Assembly (NCBI RefSeq): GCF_030063365.1
Contig: NZ_JASISY010000009.1
Span: 99,535 to 149,945, forward strand
Source of the DNA: Cryobacterium sp. PH29-G1
GTDB lineage: Bacteria > Actinomycetota > Actinomycetes > Actinomycetales > Microbacteriaceae
Direction: 5' to 3'
DNA length: 50,411 nt
Made by a program: the position numbers and the translations under genes. Position 1 is the first letter of the stretch; each line of letters starts with the position of its first letter. Below, in pieces: positions 7,323 to 16,852 of this stretch. Under the pieces are notes generated by a model. It ran no database searches. It saw nothing but the letters and a program-made list of their open reading frames with translations, and was not told the origin of the DNA.

Positions 7323-8626
7323 GGTTCTTCGGTAAGCGGATGCCGCAGCCGACGGTACAAGCAACTCCGGCGTCGGACGCGGACAGTATCGTTCCGGTCA
7401 TCGCCCGCGCCAACCGGTTCTCGGTGCAGGATCTGCTCGTCGAGGCGAGTTACGGGGTGGGTGCCCGCCCCAGCCGGCTCGTGATGACGACCCTCGGCAC
7501 CGTGCTCGGCATTGCCTCCCTGGTTGTTACGATCGGATTTGCGCAGACCGCCGCGGGGCAGATTTCAAACCAGTTCGATGCCGTTTCGGCCACGCAGATC
7601 ATGATCGAACCGGCCTCGACCCGCAACTCGAGCGGTACTGAGCAGGCGACCGGTCGGCTGCCGTGGGATGCCCCATCGCGGGTCGATCGCCTCGCCGGGG
7701 TGGAGCAGGCGGGTCTCGTGGCCGATGTGGATGTGGCCGGCCAGCGCATCACATCCGTTCCCGTCAATGATCCCTCGGCCGCGCAAACGCTGAGCCCCAA
7801 CCTGATCGCCACCTCGCCGGGCTTGCTCGCCGCGGTGCGCGGTGAGGTAGTCACCGGGCGCTACTTCGATGCCGGGCACGACGAGCGGGCCGACCGGGTG
7901 GCTGTGCTGGGGGCCCGGGCGGCCGAGACACTCGGCATCAACCGCGTCGACTCGCAGCCGTCCATCTTCATCGGCGAAGTTCCGTACACGGTGATCGGCA
8001 TTATCGACGGCGTTGAGCGTCGCACCAACCTGCTCGATGCCGTCGTTGTGCCGCTCAACACCGCGCGCACCGACTTCGGCCTGTCCGCTCCCGCCGAACT
8101 ACACGTGCAAATTGATGTCGGGGCAGGCAAGCTCGTGGCCCGACAGGCACCGATCGCGCTCGATCCGAACGCGCCCGAGAACTTCAAGGTGCAGGCGCCC
8201 GCCGCGGCGTCGTCGCTGCAAGACAATATCCAGGCCGACATTAACATCGTCTTTCTCACGCTCGGAATTCTGGCGCTGCTGGCCGGCGGCCTCGGCATCG
8301 CCAACGTCACCCTGCTCTCCGTGATGGAACGGGTCGGCGAGATCGGCCTGCGCCGGGCGCTCGGAGCGACCAAGCGCGATATCGCCCGGCAGTTCATCGT
8401 GGAGTCGGCCGTGATCGGTCTGCTCGGTGGCCTGATCGGCTCAGCGCTCGGGGTCTTCGCGGTCGTCGTGGTGTCGCTGTTGCAGGGGTGGACGCCGATT
8501 CTCGATCCCATCGTGGCCATTGGCGCCGCCCTGGTCGGCACGCTCGTCGGCCTGGCCGCCGGCGCCTATCCCGCGGTTCGCGCCTCCAATATCGAGCCGA
8601 TCACGGCCCTCCGCGGGGGCACCTAA
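7319..8626 (+). CDS. ABC exporter permease, MacB/FtsX family
   Basis: This 435-residue mechanotransmission-type permease has a first transmembrane helix at about 55-80 (LVMTTLGTVLGIASLVV), an extracytoplasmic MacB-like domain of about 200 residues, and three C-terminal helices with the FtsX signature MERVGEIGLRRALGATKRDI. Residues 1-50 form a cytoplasmic N-terminal extension before the usual start of the fold. It overlaps the ATPase stop by 4 bp (GTGA). The operon ends in a strong hairpin at 8627. With the adaptor and lipoprotein it forms a MacAB-like complex; candidates for export are a peptide, toxin or lipid, but nothing in the window identifies it. Confidence 0.9.
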   Translation: MRFFGKRMPQPTVQATPASDADSIVPVIARANRFSVQDLLVEASYGVGARPSRLVMTTLGTVLGIASLVVTIGFAQTAAGQISNQFDAVSATQIMIEPASTRNSSGTEQATGRLPWDAPSRVDRLAGVEQAGLVADVDVAGQRITSVPVNDPSAAQTLSPNLIATSPGLLAAVRGEVVTGRYFDAGHDERADRVAVLGARAAETLGINRVDSQPSIFIGEVPYTVIGIIDGVERRTNLLDAVVVPLNTARTDFGLSAPAELHVQIDVGAGKLVARQAPIALDPNAPENFKVQAPAAASSLQDNIQADINIVFLTLGILALLAGGLGIANVTLLSVMERVGEIGLRRALGATKRDIARQFIVESAVIGLLGGLIGSALGVFAVVVVSLLQGWTPILDPIVAIGAALVGTLVGLAAGAYPAVRASNIEPITALRGGT

Positions 8627-8663
8627 CCGGTCCGGCCCGAGCGGCTCGCTCGGGCCGGACCGG
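8627..8663. terminator. Perfect 16-bp bidirectional terminator hairpin
   Basis: CCGGTCCGGCCCGAGC (8627-8642) pairs with its exact complement at 8648-8663 around a 5-nt loop. It starts one base after the permease stop and ends 11 bases before the betA stop on the minus strand, so it can serve both convergent operons. No T-tract is obvious. Confidence 0.75.
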
Positions 8664-8674
8664 CGTGCCCGAGA

Positions 8675-10243
8675 TTAACGCGTGGCGCGATCGGCTGCCA
8701 CGAGCTGGGCGCAGCGTTCGCCGATCATCATCGTGGTGATGTTGGGGTTCACCGTCACGAGTTCGGGCATTACCGAGGCATCGGCCACGCGCAGGCCGGT
8801 GACGCCCTTGACGCGCAGCTCGGGGTCGAGCGGTGAACCGATGTCGTCAACGGCGCCCATTCGCACCGTTCCGGCCGGGTGGTACACAGTGTTGTGGGTC
8901 TTCCTGATGTAATCCGTGATCTCGGCATCCGTTTGCACGGCGGAACCGGGGTATAGCTCGACGCCGGCCCAGGCCGCCATGGCCGGCTGGGCCACGATCT
9001 CACGGGCCTTGCGGATGCCGGCGACCATGACGCGCATGTCGTGCGGGTCGGTGAAGTAGCGCGGGTCGACGAGCGGCTTGTCGCGGTAGTCGCGGCTGCG
9101 CAGCTTCACCGTTCCGCGGGAGCGGGCGTGCGTGACATTGGGGGTGAGGCAGAAGCCGTTCTCCGTGGTCGGGTATCCCTGCCGGGCCGTGTGCATGTCA
9201 AACGGCACCGAACCGAAATGGAACATCAGGTCGGGCCGGTCGAGGCCGTCGTCGGTGGTCGTGAAGATGCCCAGTTCCCACCACTGGGTGGACTCGGTCG
9301 GCATCGGCTGCTTGGCCTCCCACTGAATCACACCTTCCGGGTGGTCCTGAAAGTTCTCGCCCACGCCGGGCGAATCCACGAGCACCTCGATCCCGTGCTC
9401 GCGCAGTTGGGCGGCCGGACCGATGCCGGAGAGCATGAGCAGCTTCGGGGAGTCGATGGCGCCGGCCGAGAGAATGACCTCGGCGCGGACGGTGAGCGCG
9501 CGGGTGCGCCCGGCTGCGTCGACGACGAGCACGCCGGTGCATCGTTTGGCGGCGTCGAAGGTGAGCTGACGAGCACGCAGACCGGTGAGCAGGGTGAAGT
9601 TCGCCCGTTCCATAATGGGGTGAATGTACGACACCGACGAGGATGCCCGGGTGCCATCAGCCTGCCGGTTGATCTGAAAGAAGTTGGCGCCGTTCACCAC
9701 GGTGCTGCCGGAATTGAACGTGGTTCGGGGAATCCCGGTCTGCTCGCAGGCGTCGAGCAGCGCCACGCCGCAGGGGTCGTTCGGCGGCACGTCCATGAGG
9801 TGCACCGGACCGTCGTGGCCGTGGTGCGGCGCCGGGTCGCTGTTGCTCTCGAGTTTCTTGAACAGTGGGAAGGTGTTCGCGGCTTCCCAGCCGGTCGCGC
9901 CGTGCTTGCCGGCCCAGTCGTTGAGGTCCTCGGCCGGTGCCCAGAAGGCGATGCAGGAGTTGTGGCTGGAGCATCCGCCCATCACCTTGGCGCGAGCGTG
10001 GCGCATGAACGAGTTGCCGTTCTCCTGCGGTTCGATCGGGTAGTCCCAGTCGTACCCCGACTCGAGCAGTTCCATCCAGCGGTCCAGCTTGAGGATGGCG
10101 TCAAGGCCGCGGTCGTCGGGGCCGGCCTCGACGAGCGCGACGTGCAGGTCGGGGTCTTCGCTGAGCCGGGCGGCAACGGCTGCTCCCGCGGATCCGCCGC
10201 CGATCACGACGTAGTCGAATTCAGTCGTCGTCAGTTCGGTCAT
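8675..10243 (-). CDS. betA: GMC oxidoreductase, probable choline dehydrogenase
   Basis: This 522-residue FAD enzyme probably oxidises choline to betaine aldehyde. FAD-binding VVIGGGSAGAAVAARL is at the N-terminus. The GMC signature 2 is GAIDSPKLLMLSGIG. The C-terminus carries the active-site His in NTVYHPAGTVRMG and the Asn of TVNPNITTMMIGE. Context supports the substrate: it is the last gene after betT and betB. The ATG at 10243 is preferred because TAAGGAG, which overlaps the betB stop, lies 8 nt upstream; an in-frame GTG at 10252 would overlap that site. Other alcohol-oxidising GMC enzymes look similar, so the assignment relies partly on neighbours. A hairpin at 8627 follows. Confidence 0.85.
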   Translation of the reverse strand: MTELTTTEFDYVVIGGGSAGAAVAARLSEDPDLHVALVEAGPDDRGLDAILKLDRWMELLESGYDWDYPIEPQENGNSFMRHARAKVMGGCSSHNSCIAFWAPAEDLNDWAGKHGATGWEAANTFPLFKKLESNSDPAPHHGHDGPVHLMDVPPNDPCGVALLDACEQTGIPRTTFNSGSTVVNGANFFQINRQADGTRASSSVSYIHPIMERANFTLLTGLRARQLTFDAAKRCTGVLVVDAAGRTRALTVRAEVILSAGAIDSPKLLMLSGIGPAAQLREHGIEVLVDSPGVGENFQDHPEGVIQWEAKQPMPTESTQWWELGIFTTTDDGLDRPDLMFHFGSVPFDMHTARQGYPTTENGFCLTPNVTHARSRGTVKLRSRDYRDKPLVDPRYFTDPHDMRVMVAGIRKAREIVAQPAMAAWAGVELYPGSAVQTDAEITDYIRKTHNTVYHPAGTVRMGAVDDIGSPLDPELRVKGVTGLRVADASVMPELVTVNPNITTMMIGERCAQLVAADRATR

Positions 10244-10255
10244 CTGTGCCACTCC

Positions 10256-11737
10256 TTAACGCGCCGCAAACCAGCCGGTGACCGCCGGGGCGGTGTTCTG
10301 GTAGATGTGCTTGGTTTCCTGGTATTCGGCCAGTCCGCTCGGGCCGAGCTCGCGTCCCACGCCGGACTGACCGTAACCGCCCCATTCCGCCTGCGGCAGG
10401 TACGGGTGAAAGTCGTTGATCCAGACAGTACCGTGGCGCAAGCGCTTCGCCATGCGCTGCGCACGGCCGGCATCCTGGGTCCAGACTGCTCCGGCGAGGC
10501 CGTAGACCGTGTCGTTGCCGATAGCCACGGCTTCATCTTCGGTCTCGAAGGTTTCCACGGTCACGACCGGGCCGAAGGCTTCGTCGATGACCACGCTCAT
10601 GCCGCGTTCCACCTGGTCGAGAATGGTCGGCGTGTAGTAGAAGCCCTTCTCGAGCTCGCCCGTGCCCCAGGTACCACCGCAGCGCAGTCGGGCACCCTCG
10701 GCGAGTCCCTTCTGCACGTAGGCGCTCACCTTGTCGCGGTGCGCAGCCGAGATCAGCGGCCCGGTCTCCGCGTCGGGGTCGAAGGGACCGCCCAGCCGAA
10801 TCTGGTTGGCGCGGCGCACCAGTTCGTCCACGAAACGTTCGGCAATGGATGCCTCGACCACGATTCGCGCGCCGGCGGAGCAGACCTGCCCCGAGTGCAC
10901 GAAGGCTCCGTTGAGCGCGTTGTCGACGGCGGCATCGAAGTCCGCATCGGCAAAGATCACGTTAGGGTTCTTGCCGCCGAGTTCGAGGGCCACCTTCTTC
11001 ACGGTTCCGGCGGCGGCGGCCGCGATAATTTTACCGGTTTCGAGGCCGCCGGTGAAGCTGACCAGGTCAACGTCGGGGTGGCTGGAAAGCGGAGCACCCG
11101 CCACGGCACCGGCCCCGAGCACGAGGTTGGCAACCCCGGCGGGCAGGCCGAGGTCGTCGAGCAGCACCATCATGAGCATGGAGGTGTGCGGGGTGAGTTC
11201 GCTGGGCTTGAGAATGAAGCTGTTTCCCGCGGCGAGCGCCGGGGCGATCTTCCACGCGGCCTGCAGAAGCGGGTAATTCCACGGGGCGATGAGCCCGCAG
11301 ACACCCACCGGTTCCACCACGATGCGGCTGACCACGCTCTCGTCGCCGGCATCAACGATGCGACCGGCATCCTGCCCGGCGAGCTTGCCGAAGTAGGCGA
11401 AACAGTTGGCGATGTCGTCCATGTCGATTTCGCTCTCGACCAGGCGCTTGCCGGTGTCGAGCGTTTCGGCCCGGGCGAACTCGGCCTTGCGCACCCGCAG
11501 TTCCGCGGCCACGCGCAGCAGAAAGTCGCCGCGCTCCGGGGCGGGCACCGTAGACCAGATGCCACTGTCGAAGGCGGTGCGGGCGGCGTTAATGGCAGCC
11601 TCAACATCCGCTGTGGTGGCTTCGGACACGGTACCGACCGGCTCGCCATCGGCCGGGCAGCTGATCAGGCGGGTACCGCCGTCGGCGGCGGGCACCCACG
11701 TGCCGTTGATGAATAGGGTCGAGGTCATGGTGCTCAT
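10256..11737 (-). CDS. betB: Betaine-aldehyde dehydrogenase
   Basis: This 493-residue NAD(P)-dependent aldehyde dehydrogenase probably oxidises betaine aldehyde to glycine betaine, an osmoprotectant. The catalytic Cys lies in SGQVCSAGAR and the general-base Glu in ALELGGKNPNVIF. NPWNYPLL-type cofactor loop residues are seen as APWNYPLLQ. The length matches the BetB/GbsA family. The ATG overlaps the betT stop (ATGA), so translation is coupled. The betA ribosome site overlaps this gene's stop. Aldehyde specificity is inferred from the operon. Confidence 0.88.
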   Translation of the reverse strand: MSTMTSTLFINGTWVPAADGGTRLISCPADGEPVGTVSEATTADVEAAINAARTAFDSGIWSTVPAPERGDFLLRVAAELRVRKAEFARAETLDTGKRLVESEIDMDDIANCFAYFGKLAGQDAGRIVDAGDESVVSRIVVEPVGVCGLIAPWNYPLLQAAWKIAPALAAGNSFILKPSELTPHTSMLMMVLLDDLGLPAGVANLVLGAGAVAGAPLSSHPDVDLVSFTGGLETGKIIAAAAAGTVKKVALELGGKNPNVIFADADFDAAVDNALNGAFVHSGQVCSAGARIVVEASIAERFVDELVRRANQIRLGGPFDPDAETGPLISAAHRDKVSAYVQKGLAEGARLRCGGTWGTGELEKGFYYTPTILDQVERGMSVVIDEAFGPVVTVETFETEDEAVAIGNDTVYGLAGAVWTQDAGRAQRMAKRLRHGTVWINDFHPYLPQAEWGGYGQSGVGRELGPSGLAEYQETKHIYQNTAPAVTGWFAAR

Positions 11738-13842
11738 TTCTTCACGTCTTCGGAGTCGTAATCGGCTTCCCAGTTGTCCTTGGACGTCTGGTCGTCGGGC
11801 AGGGCGGTGTTGCCCGGCTCGGTGCGGTTGAGGTGCAGAAAATCAAGGTGTGTCTCGTAGTGGTCGAGCACATCGGTGATGACCTGCTCCTTGCTGTACC
11901 CCATCAGGTCGTACCCGTGGCTGCCCTCAAGAGAGAACACCTCCATCCGGTAGTACTTGCCCTGCTCCGACGTGCTGCGCACGGCGTAGGTCGGCATGTC
12001 CAGCTGCACCGGGTAAATCTGGTATTTGAATTCACGCTCGTCCCCCATAGACACCAACAGGTCAAGGTGGTGAATCTGCAGCCCTTCGACGACCCCTTCG
12101 GTCAGGGTCACCTCGGCGCCCTGGGTCAGGAGCTCCTCGTGTACTTCCTGCAGCGCTGGCAGCGCCACGGTCGACACGAACCGTTCGGCCTGGCGTTGGT
12201 CCGGGTAACTCATCGCCCGGGTGAGCCGCTGGCGCCAGTTGCGCGCTCGGGCCGGGTCGCCGCTGCGCCCGGAGAGCAGCCCGGGCAGGCTGACCCGGTA
12301 GCTGTCGGCTACGGATTGCTCAACGCGAAGAGCTCGATACAAGCCCAGCATGATCAACAGCAGCACCGCGGAGAAGGGCAGACCCATAATAATGGTCGCG
12401 TTCTGCAGCACCGGAATCCCTCCCACGAGCATCATGGCAAAGGTCAGCACGCCGGTGGTCACCGCCCAGAACACGCGCAGCCACTTCGGGCCGTCCGATT
12501 CGGAGTTCTTCAAATGCGAGGTGAAGTTTGCCATCACGAGCGCGCCGGAGTCAGCCGAGGTGACGTAGAAGAGCAGGCCGGTGAAGGTCGCGATTGCGGC
12601 GGTCACCGGAGCCATCGGGAATTGGTCAAGTAGTGAGTAGAAAGCCTTTTCCGGCGAGTTCATGGCAATTTCGCCGAAGCCAGCGTCACCGCCGATGACG
12701 ATGGCCAGGGCGCTGTTACCGAAAATGGCGATCCACAGCAGAATAAACGCGAACGGCACGACGAGAACACCGGAAACGAACTGGCGGATGGTGCGGCCGC
12801 GGGAGATCCGGGCCAGGAACAGGCCCACAAACGGTGCCCAGGCAATCCACCAGGCCCAGAAGAACAGGGTCCAGCCGTTCAGCCAGGCGTCCGGGCGGTC
12901 GTAGGCGAAGGTGTTGAGGGTAAGACCGGGGAACCGACTCAGGGTGTCACCGACATTTTGCACGATGGCGTCGAGCAAAAACGAGGTATTGCCGACGATG
13001 AGCACGAAAAGCATGAGTCCCACAGAGAGCAGCACGTTGAGTTCGGACAGCCGGCGGATGCCGCGTTCCACGCCTGTCACGGCAGAAATGGTGGCCATCA
13101 CCACCGATAAGGCGATGAGGGAACCCTGTACGAACAGGGACTGCGGGGTGCCGAACATGAAGGTGAGGCCGTAGTTGAGCTGGGCGACACCGATGCCCAG
13201 GCTCGTGGCGATACCAAAAATGGTGCCCAGAATGGCCGCGATGTCCACGAAATGCCCGATCGGGCCGTGGATGCGCTTGCCGAAGATCGGATACAGCGCG
13301 GAGCGGATGCTCAGGGGCAGGTTCTGCCGGTAGGCGAAGTAGCCCAGGGCCAGGCCCATCAGCGCGTAGAGGGCCCAGCCAGTGATGCCGTAGTGAAACA
13401 GGGTCCAGACCATGGCTTGGCGGGCCGCTTCGAGGGTGCTGCCGTCTCCGGTGGGCGGTGCAAGGTACTGAGTGACCGGCTCGGACACGGAAAAGAACAT
13501 CAGGTCGATCCCGATCCCGGCCGCGAAGAGCATGGCGGTCCAAGTGAACAGGCTGTATTGCGGACGCGAGTGGTCCGGCCCCAGCCGAGTCTTGCCGACC
13601 CGGGACAGAGCGATATAAACGACGAAAACCAGAACGATGGTGACGATCAGAAAGTAATACCAGCCGAGGTTGGTCGACACCCAGCCAACGACAGCACCGA
13701 TAACAGCACTCGCGTTGGCAGGGGCAAGAATGGCCCACAGGGCGATGGCGATAATGCCACTGGCGGAGCCGAAAAAAACGGTCTTATTGACCCGGGATGG
13801 TGCTTCATCGGTCACAGTGGAATGGGGGGCATGCTGAGACAT
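11734..13842 (-). CDS. betT: BCCT-family choline transporter
   Basis: This 702-residue transporter has about 12 transmembrane helices. It is cation-coupled and probably imports choline for the two downstream enzymes. The family signature is clear: a Trp-rich block FFWAWWIAWAPFVGLF followed by ARISRGRTIRQF, plus GIGIDLMFFSVSEP. From about residue 525 a hydrophilic C-terminal domain of about 175 residues extends into the cytoplasm, as in BetT proteins where such tails sense osmolality. The start has GAGGA about 5 nt upstream. A possible -10 (TAATAC, 13909-13904) lies upstream, with no good -35. No betI-type repressor gene is adjacent. Confidence 0.9.
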   Translation of the reverse strand: MSQHAPHSTVTDEAPSRVNKTVFFGSASGIIAIALWAILAPANASAVIGAVVGWVSTNLGWYYFLIVTIVLVFVVYIALSRVGKTRLGPDHSRPQYSLFTWTAMLFAAGIGIDLMFFSVSEPVTQYLAPPTGDGSTLEAARQAMVWTLFHYGITGWALYALMGLALGYFAYRQNLPLSIRSALYPIFGKRIHGPIGHFVDIAAILGTIFGIATSLGIGVAQLNYGLTFMFGTPQSLFVQGSLIALSVVMATISAVTGVERGIRRLSELNVLLSVGLMLFVLIVGNTSFLLDAIVQNVGDTLSRFPGLTLNTFAYDRPDAWLNGWTLFFWAWWIAWAPFVGLFLARISRGRTIRQFVSGVLVVPFAFILLWIAIFGNSALAIVIGGDAGFGEIAMNSPEKAFYSLLDQFPMAPVTAAIATFTGLLFYVTSADSGALVMANFTSHLKNSESDGPKWLRVFWAVTTGVLTFAMMLVGGIPVLQNATIIMGLPFSAVLLLIMLGLYRALRVEQSVADSYRVSLPGLLSGRSGDPARARNWRQRLTRAMSYPDQRQAERFVSTVALPALQEVHEELLTQGAEVTLTEGVVEGLQIHHLDLLVSMGDEREFKYQIYPVQLDMPTYAVRSTSEQGKYYRMEVFSLEGSHGYDLMGYSKEQVITDVLDHYETHLDFLHLNRTEPGNTALPDDQTSKDNWEADYDSEDVKK

Positions 13843-13937
13843 TGAGTCCTCACGGTTTGGAGCGACGCGTCCTTCCCCTGGCGACGCAAACGGGGGACAA
13901 GACGTATTAGCCTAACAAATCGTGAAATTCCCTGCCA

Positions 13938-13969
13938 AGGCAGACGCGTCGTCTACCCCGCGTCTGCCT
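13938..13969 (-). terminator. Hairpin after the universal stress gene
   Basis: AGGCAGACGCG (13938-13948) pairs with CGCGTCTGCCT (13959-13969) around a 10-nt loop. It is 66 nt downstream of the stress-protein stop on the minus strand and upstream of betT, so it probably separates the two transcripts. Confidence 0.5.
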
Positions 13970-14034
13970 CGTTCAACTTCGTCCCCGCACCCGGCGCCGG
14001 CACCACCGCCCGAATACGCTGCCCCGTGACGTCG

Positions 14035-14895
14035 CTACGACTTCTTGTGCTTGGTGCGCATGATGACGGTCGGGCAGGCAGCCTCGCCGAGTACCTCGTG
14101 ACTGACCGAGCCCATCCACAGCCGGCTCAGCGCGCCTCGGCCGTGACTCCCGACCACCAGAAGCTGCGCCGCTGCGGCTGCCCGCAGGAGCGCCCGGGCC
14201 GGGGTCTCGTCGGTCACGAAGACCTGGTGCACGACGAGGTCGGGGTAACGGGTGCTGAGACCGGCCACAGATTCGGCCAGCACCAGGCGTTCCTCCTCGA
14301 TGCGCGCGGCGATGCTTTCTTCCGGGATGTGCTTGAGCACTCGCTGCGTAGGCACGCGCGCCGCATACACCGCGGTGAGTTCCTGGCCGGTGCGGTCTGC
14401 CTCGGCTGCGGCGAATTCCATCGCGGCCAGGGCGTCAGCAGAGCCGTCCACACCCACCACGACGCCGGTTCGGTCACCCGACAGCACTTCGGGAATGATC
14501 GCCACCGGGCAGGCGCTCTGGGCGGCAACTTGCATGCTCACGCTGCCGAAGAAGTCGCCAGCACCCCCGGTCTTGCGGTGAGTTCCCACGACGATCAGGC
14601 TGGCGTCCGCTGACAGCTCGCTGAGCACGTGCTGGGCTGACCCCGTGCGCAGCGCTCCCGTGGCCGTCACCGTGGGCGCGAGCTCAGCGGCGCGCGCCTC
14701 GATCTGGTGAACGAGTGACTTCTCGTCGTTGATGATGCTGTTGTAGTAACCGTATTTCTCGGTTAGCCAGGCGGCGGGCACCGAGTGCATGAGCACCACG
14801 GGAGCGTCCAGTGCCTCGGCCCGGCGCAACGCCCATTCCAGTGCCGTGGCACTGGTCTCTAATTCATGAACGCCGACGACTATCTTCCGGTTCAC
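14035..14895 (-). CDS. Universal stress protein, two UspA domains
   Basis: This 286-residue cytoplasmic protein is made of two tandem UspA domains. Both carry the ATP-binding G-x2-G-x9-G-[ST] type loop: VVGTHRKTGGAGDFFGSVS at about residues 105-125 and VVGSHGRGALSRLWMGSVS near 255-275. Tandem Usp proteins are common in actinobacteria and respond to hypoxia, starvation or osmotic stress. The gene starts at a GTG with GAGG about 8 nt upstream. It lies upstream of betT in the same direction, but a hairpin and 190 bp separate them, so it is probably a separate transcript. Confidence 0.9.
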   Translation of the reverse strand: MNRKIVVGVHELETSATALEWALRRAEALDAPVVLMHSVPAAWLTEKYGYYNSIINDEKSLVHQIEARAAELAPTVTATGALRTGSAQHVLSELSADASLIVVGTHRKTGGAGDFFGSVSMQVAAQSACPVAIIPEVLSGDRTGVVVGVDGSADALAAMEFAAAEADRTGQELTAVYAARVPTQRVLKHIPEESIAARIEEERLVLAESVAGLSTRYPDLVVHQVFVTDETPARALLRAAAAAQLLVVGSHGRGALSRLWMGSVSHEVLGEAACPTVIMRTKHKKS

Positions 14896-15049
14896 GGGTC
14901 TACCTCGTCTTTCGAAGGGGGCGGCGTCATTGACGGCCTCCCGGTGAGGGCAGCAGAGTCACTACCCACATTCACTATCCCGCATCCGCTCGGACGCGGC
15001 TAGAGGCGGAAGTCCCGGCATGACTCGTGGCGCGCGCCATACTGGGGTC

Positions 15050-15472
15050 ATGGCCGAGAACAAGACGCAACCGACGGATGCTTCCGTCGAGGATTTTCTC
15101 AACGCAGCGACACCAGCCCGACGTCGCGACGACGGCAAGACCCTCGACGCGATCTTCCGCGAGGAGACCGGCGCAACGCCCGTCATGTGGGGCCCGTCGA
15201 TTGTGGGTTACGGGAGCTTTCGTTATGTGTCGCCCGCGAACCCGCGCACACGCGGCGATTGGCCGAAGGCGGGTTTCTCGCCGCGCAAGGCGCAACTGTC
15301 GATCTACGGGCTCAAAGATCTCCCCGAGGGCGCCGCCCTACTTCCGCAGCTCGGCACCTACACCGAGGGCATGGGCTGCGTCTACGTGAGAAAGCTCAAC
15401 GACATCGACCTCGACGTGCTGCGCCGGCTCATTGCGATCGCTGCGTCGCGCGGCGACGACCCCGAGCCGTAA
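15050..15472 (+). CDS. DUF1801 (YdhG-like) protein
   Basis: This 140-residue small cytoplasmic protein of the DUF1801 family has TLDAIFREETGATPVMWGPSIVGYGSF followed by a region ending in YVRKLNDIDLDVLRRLI. The function of the family is not established. The ATG at 15050 is chosen over an upstream ATG at 15020 because CATACT at 15038-15043 is placed exactly 6 nt before it, the arrangement of a leaderless promoter. It is divergent from the stress-protein gene. Confidence 0.8.
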   Translation: MAENKTQPTDASVEDFLNAATPARRRDDGKTLDAIFREETGATPVMWGPSIVGYGSFRYVSPANPRTRGDWPKAGFSPRKAQLSIYGLKDLPEGAALLPQLGTYTEGMGCVYVRKLNDIDLDVLRRLIAIAASRGDDPEP

Positions 15473-15609
15473 ACCCGGGTCGATGTGGCGTGGTGACGTT
15501 ATGCCACTGGAGCTCCGCGAGACACCGCGGCGTGCAGCCCCGGAAAAAGACGGAGAGCCCAAACTCGCACCCCGAGGGCGGAATTTGGGCCTCGCGCGAA
15601 GTCACCAAT

Positions 15610-15747
15610 TTACTTGGCGGGCTTCTTCCTTCTCTGGGCCCGTGCGCTCGTGGCCGCGGTCTCGGCTGCGGCGCTGAACCGTGCGTTCCGCATACCGGAG
15701 CTTGCTGCTCGTGCAACCTTGTTGCTCTGCTTGGGGTTTTGGGCCAT
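15610..15747 (-). CDS. 45-residue basic protein downstream of nrdF
   Basis: A short ORF begins MAQNPKQSNKVARAASS and ends ARAQRRKKPAK. It has a very high content of Ala, Arg and Lys, no acidic cluster and no signal or membrane segment. GGAG lies 8 nt upstream of the ATG. It follows nrdF on the same strand with an 82-nt gap and could be co-transcribed. The composition suggests a nucleic-acid-binding or ribosome-associated peptide, but I do not recognise a characterised family. Support is moderate: good ribosome site, clean start and stop, and a plausible protein sequence unlike the overlapping frames. Confidence 0.55.
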   Translation of the reverse strand: MAQNPKQSNKVARAASSGMRNARFSAAAETAATSARAQRRKKPAK

Positions 15748-15829
15748 GGCGCACGCTCCAATCAATTGTGTTCCGGGATCCGGGTCCCGTGGTTGAGCCC
15801 GCGGTGCCCAACCATACCGGTCCCTCTTG

Positions 15830-16828
<999 letters not shown>

Positions 16829-16852
16829 TCATACAGGTAACGTTCGGCAAGC

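Noticed and set aside
15473..15609. Gene or terminator between the DUF1801 gene and the small basic protein
   Set aside because: GCCCAAA/TTTGGGC form only a 7-bp stem with a 20-nt loop and no frame looks protein-like.
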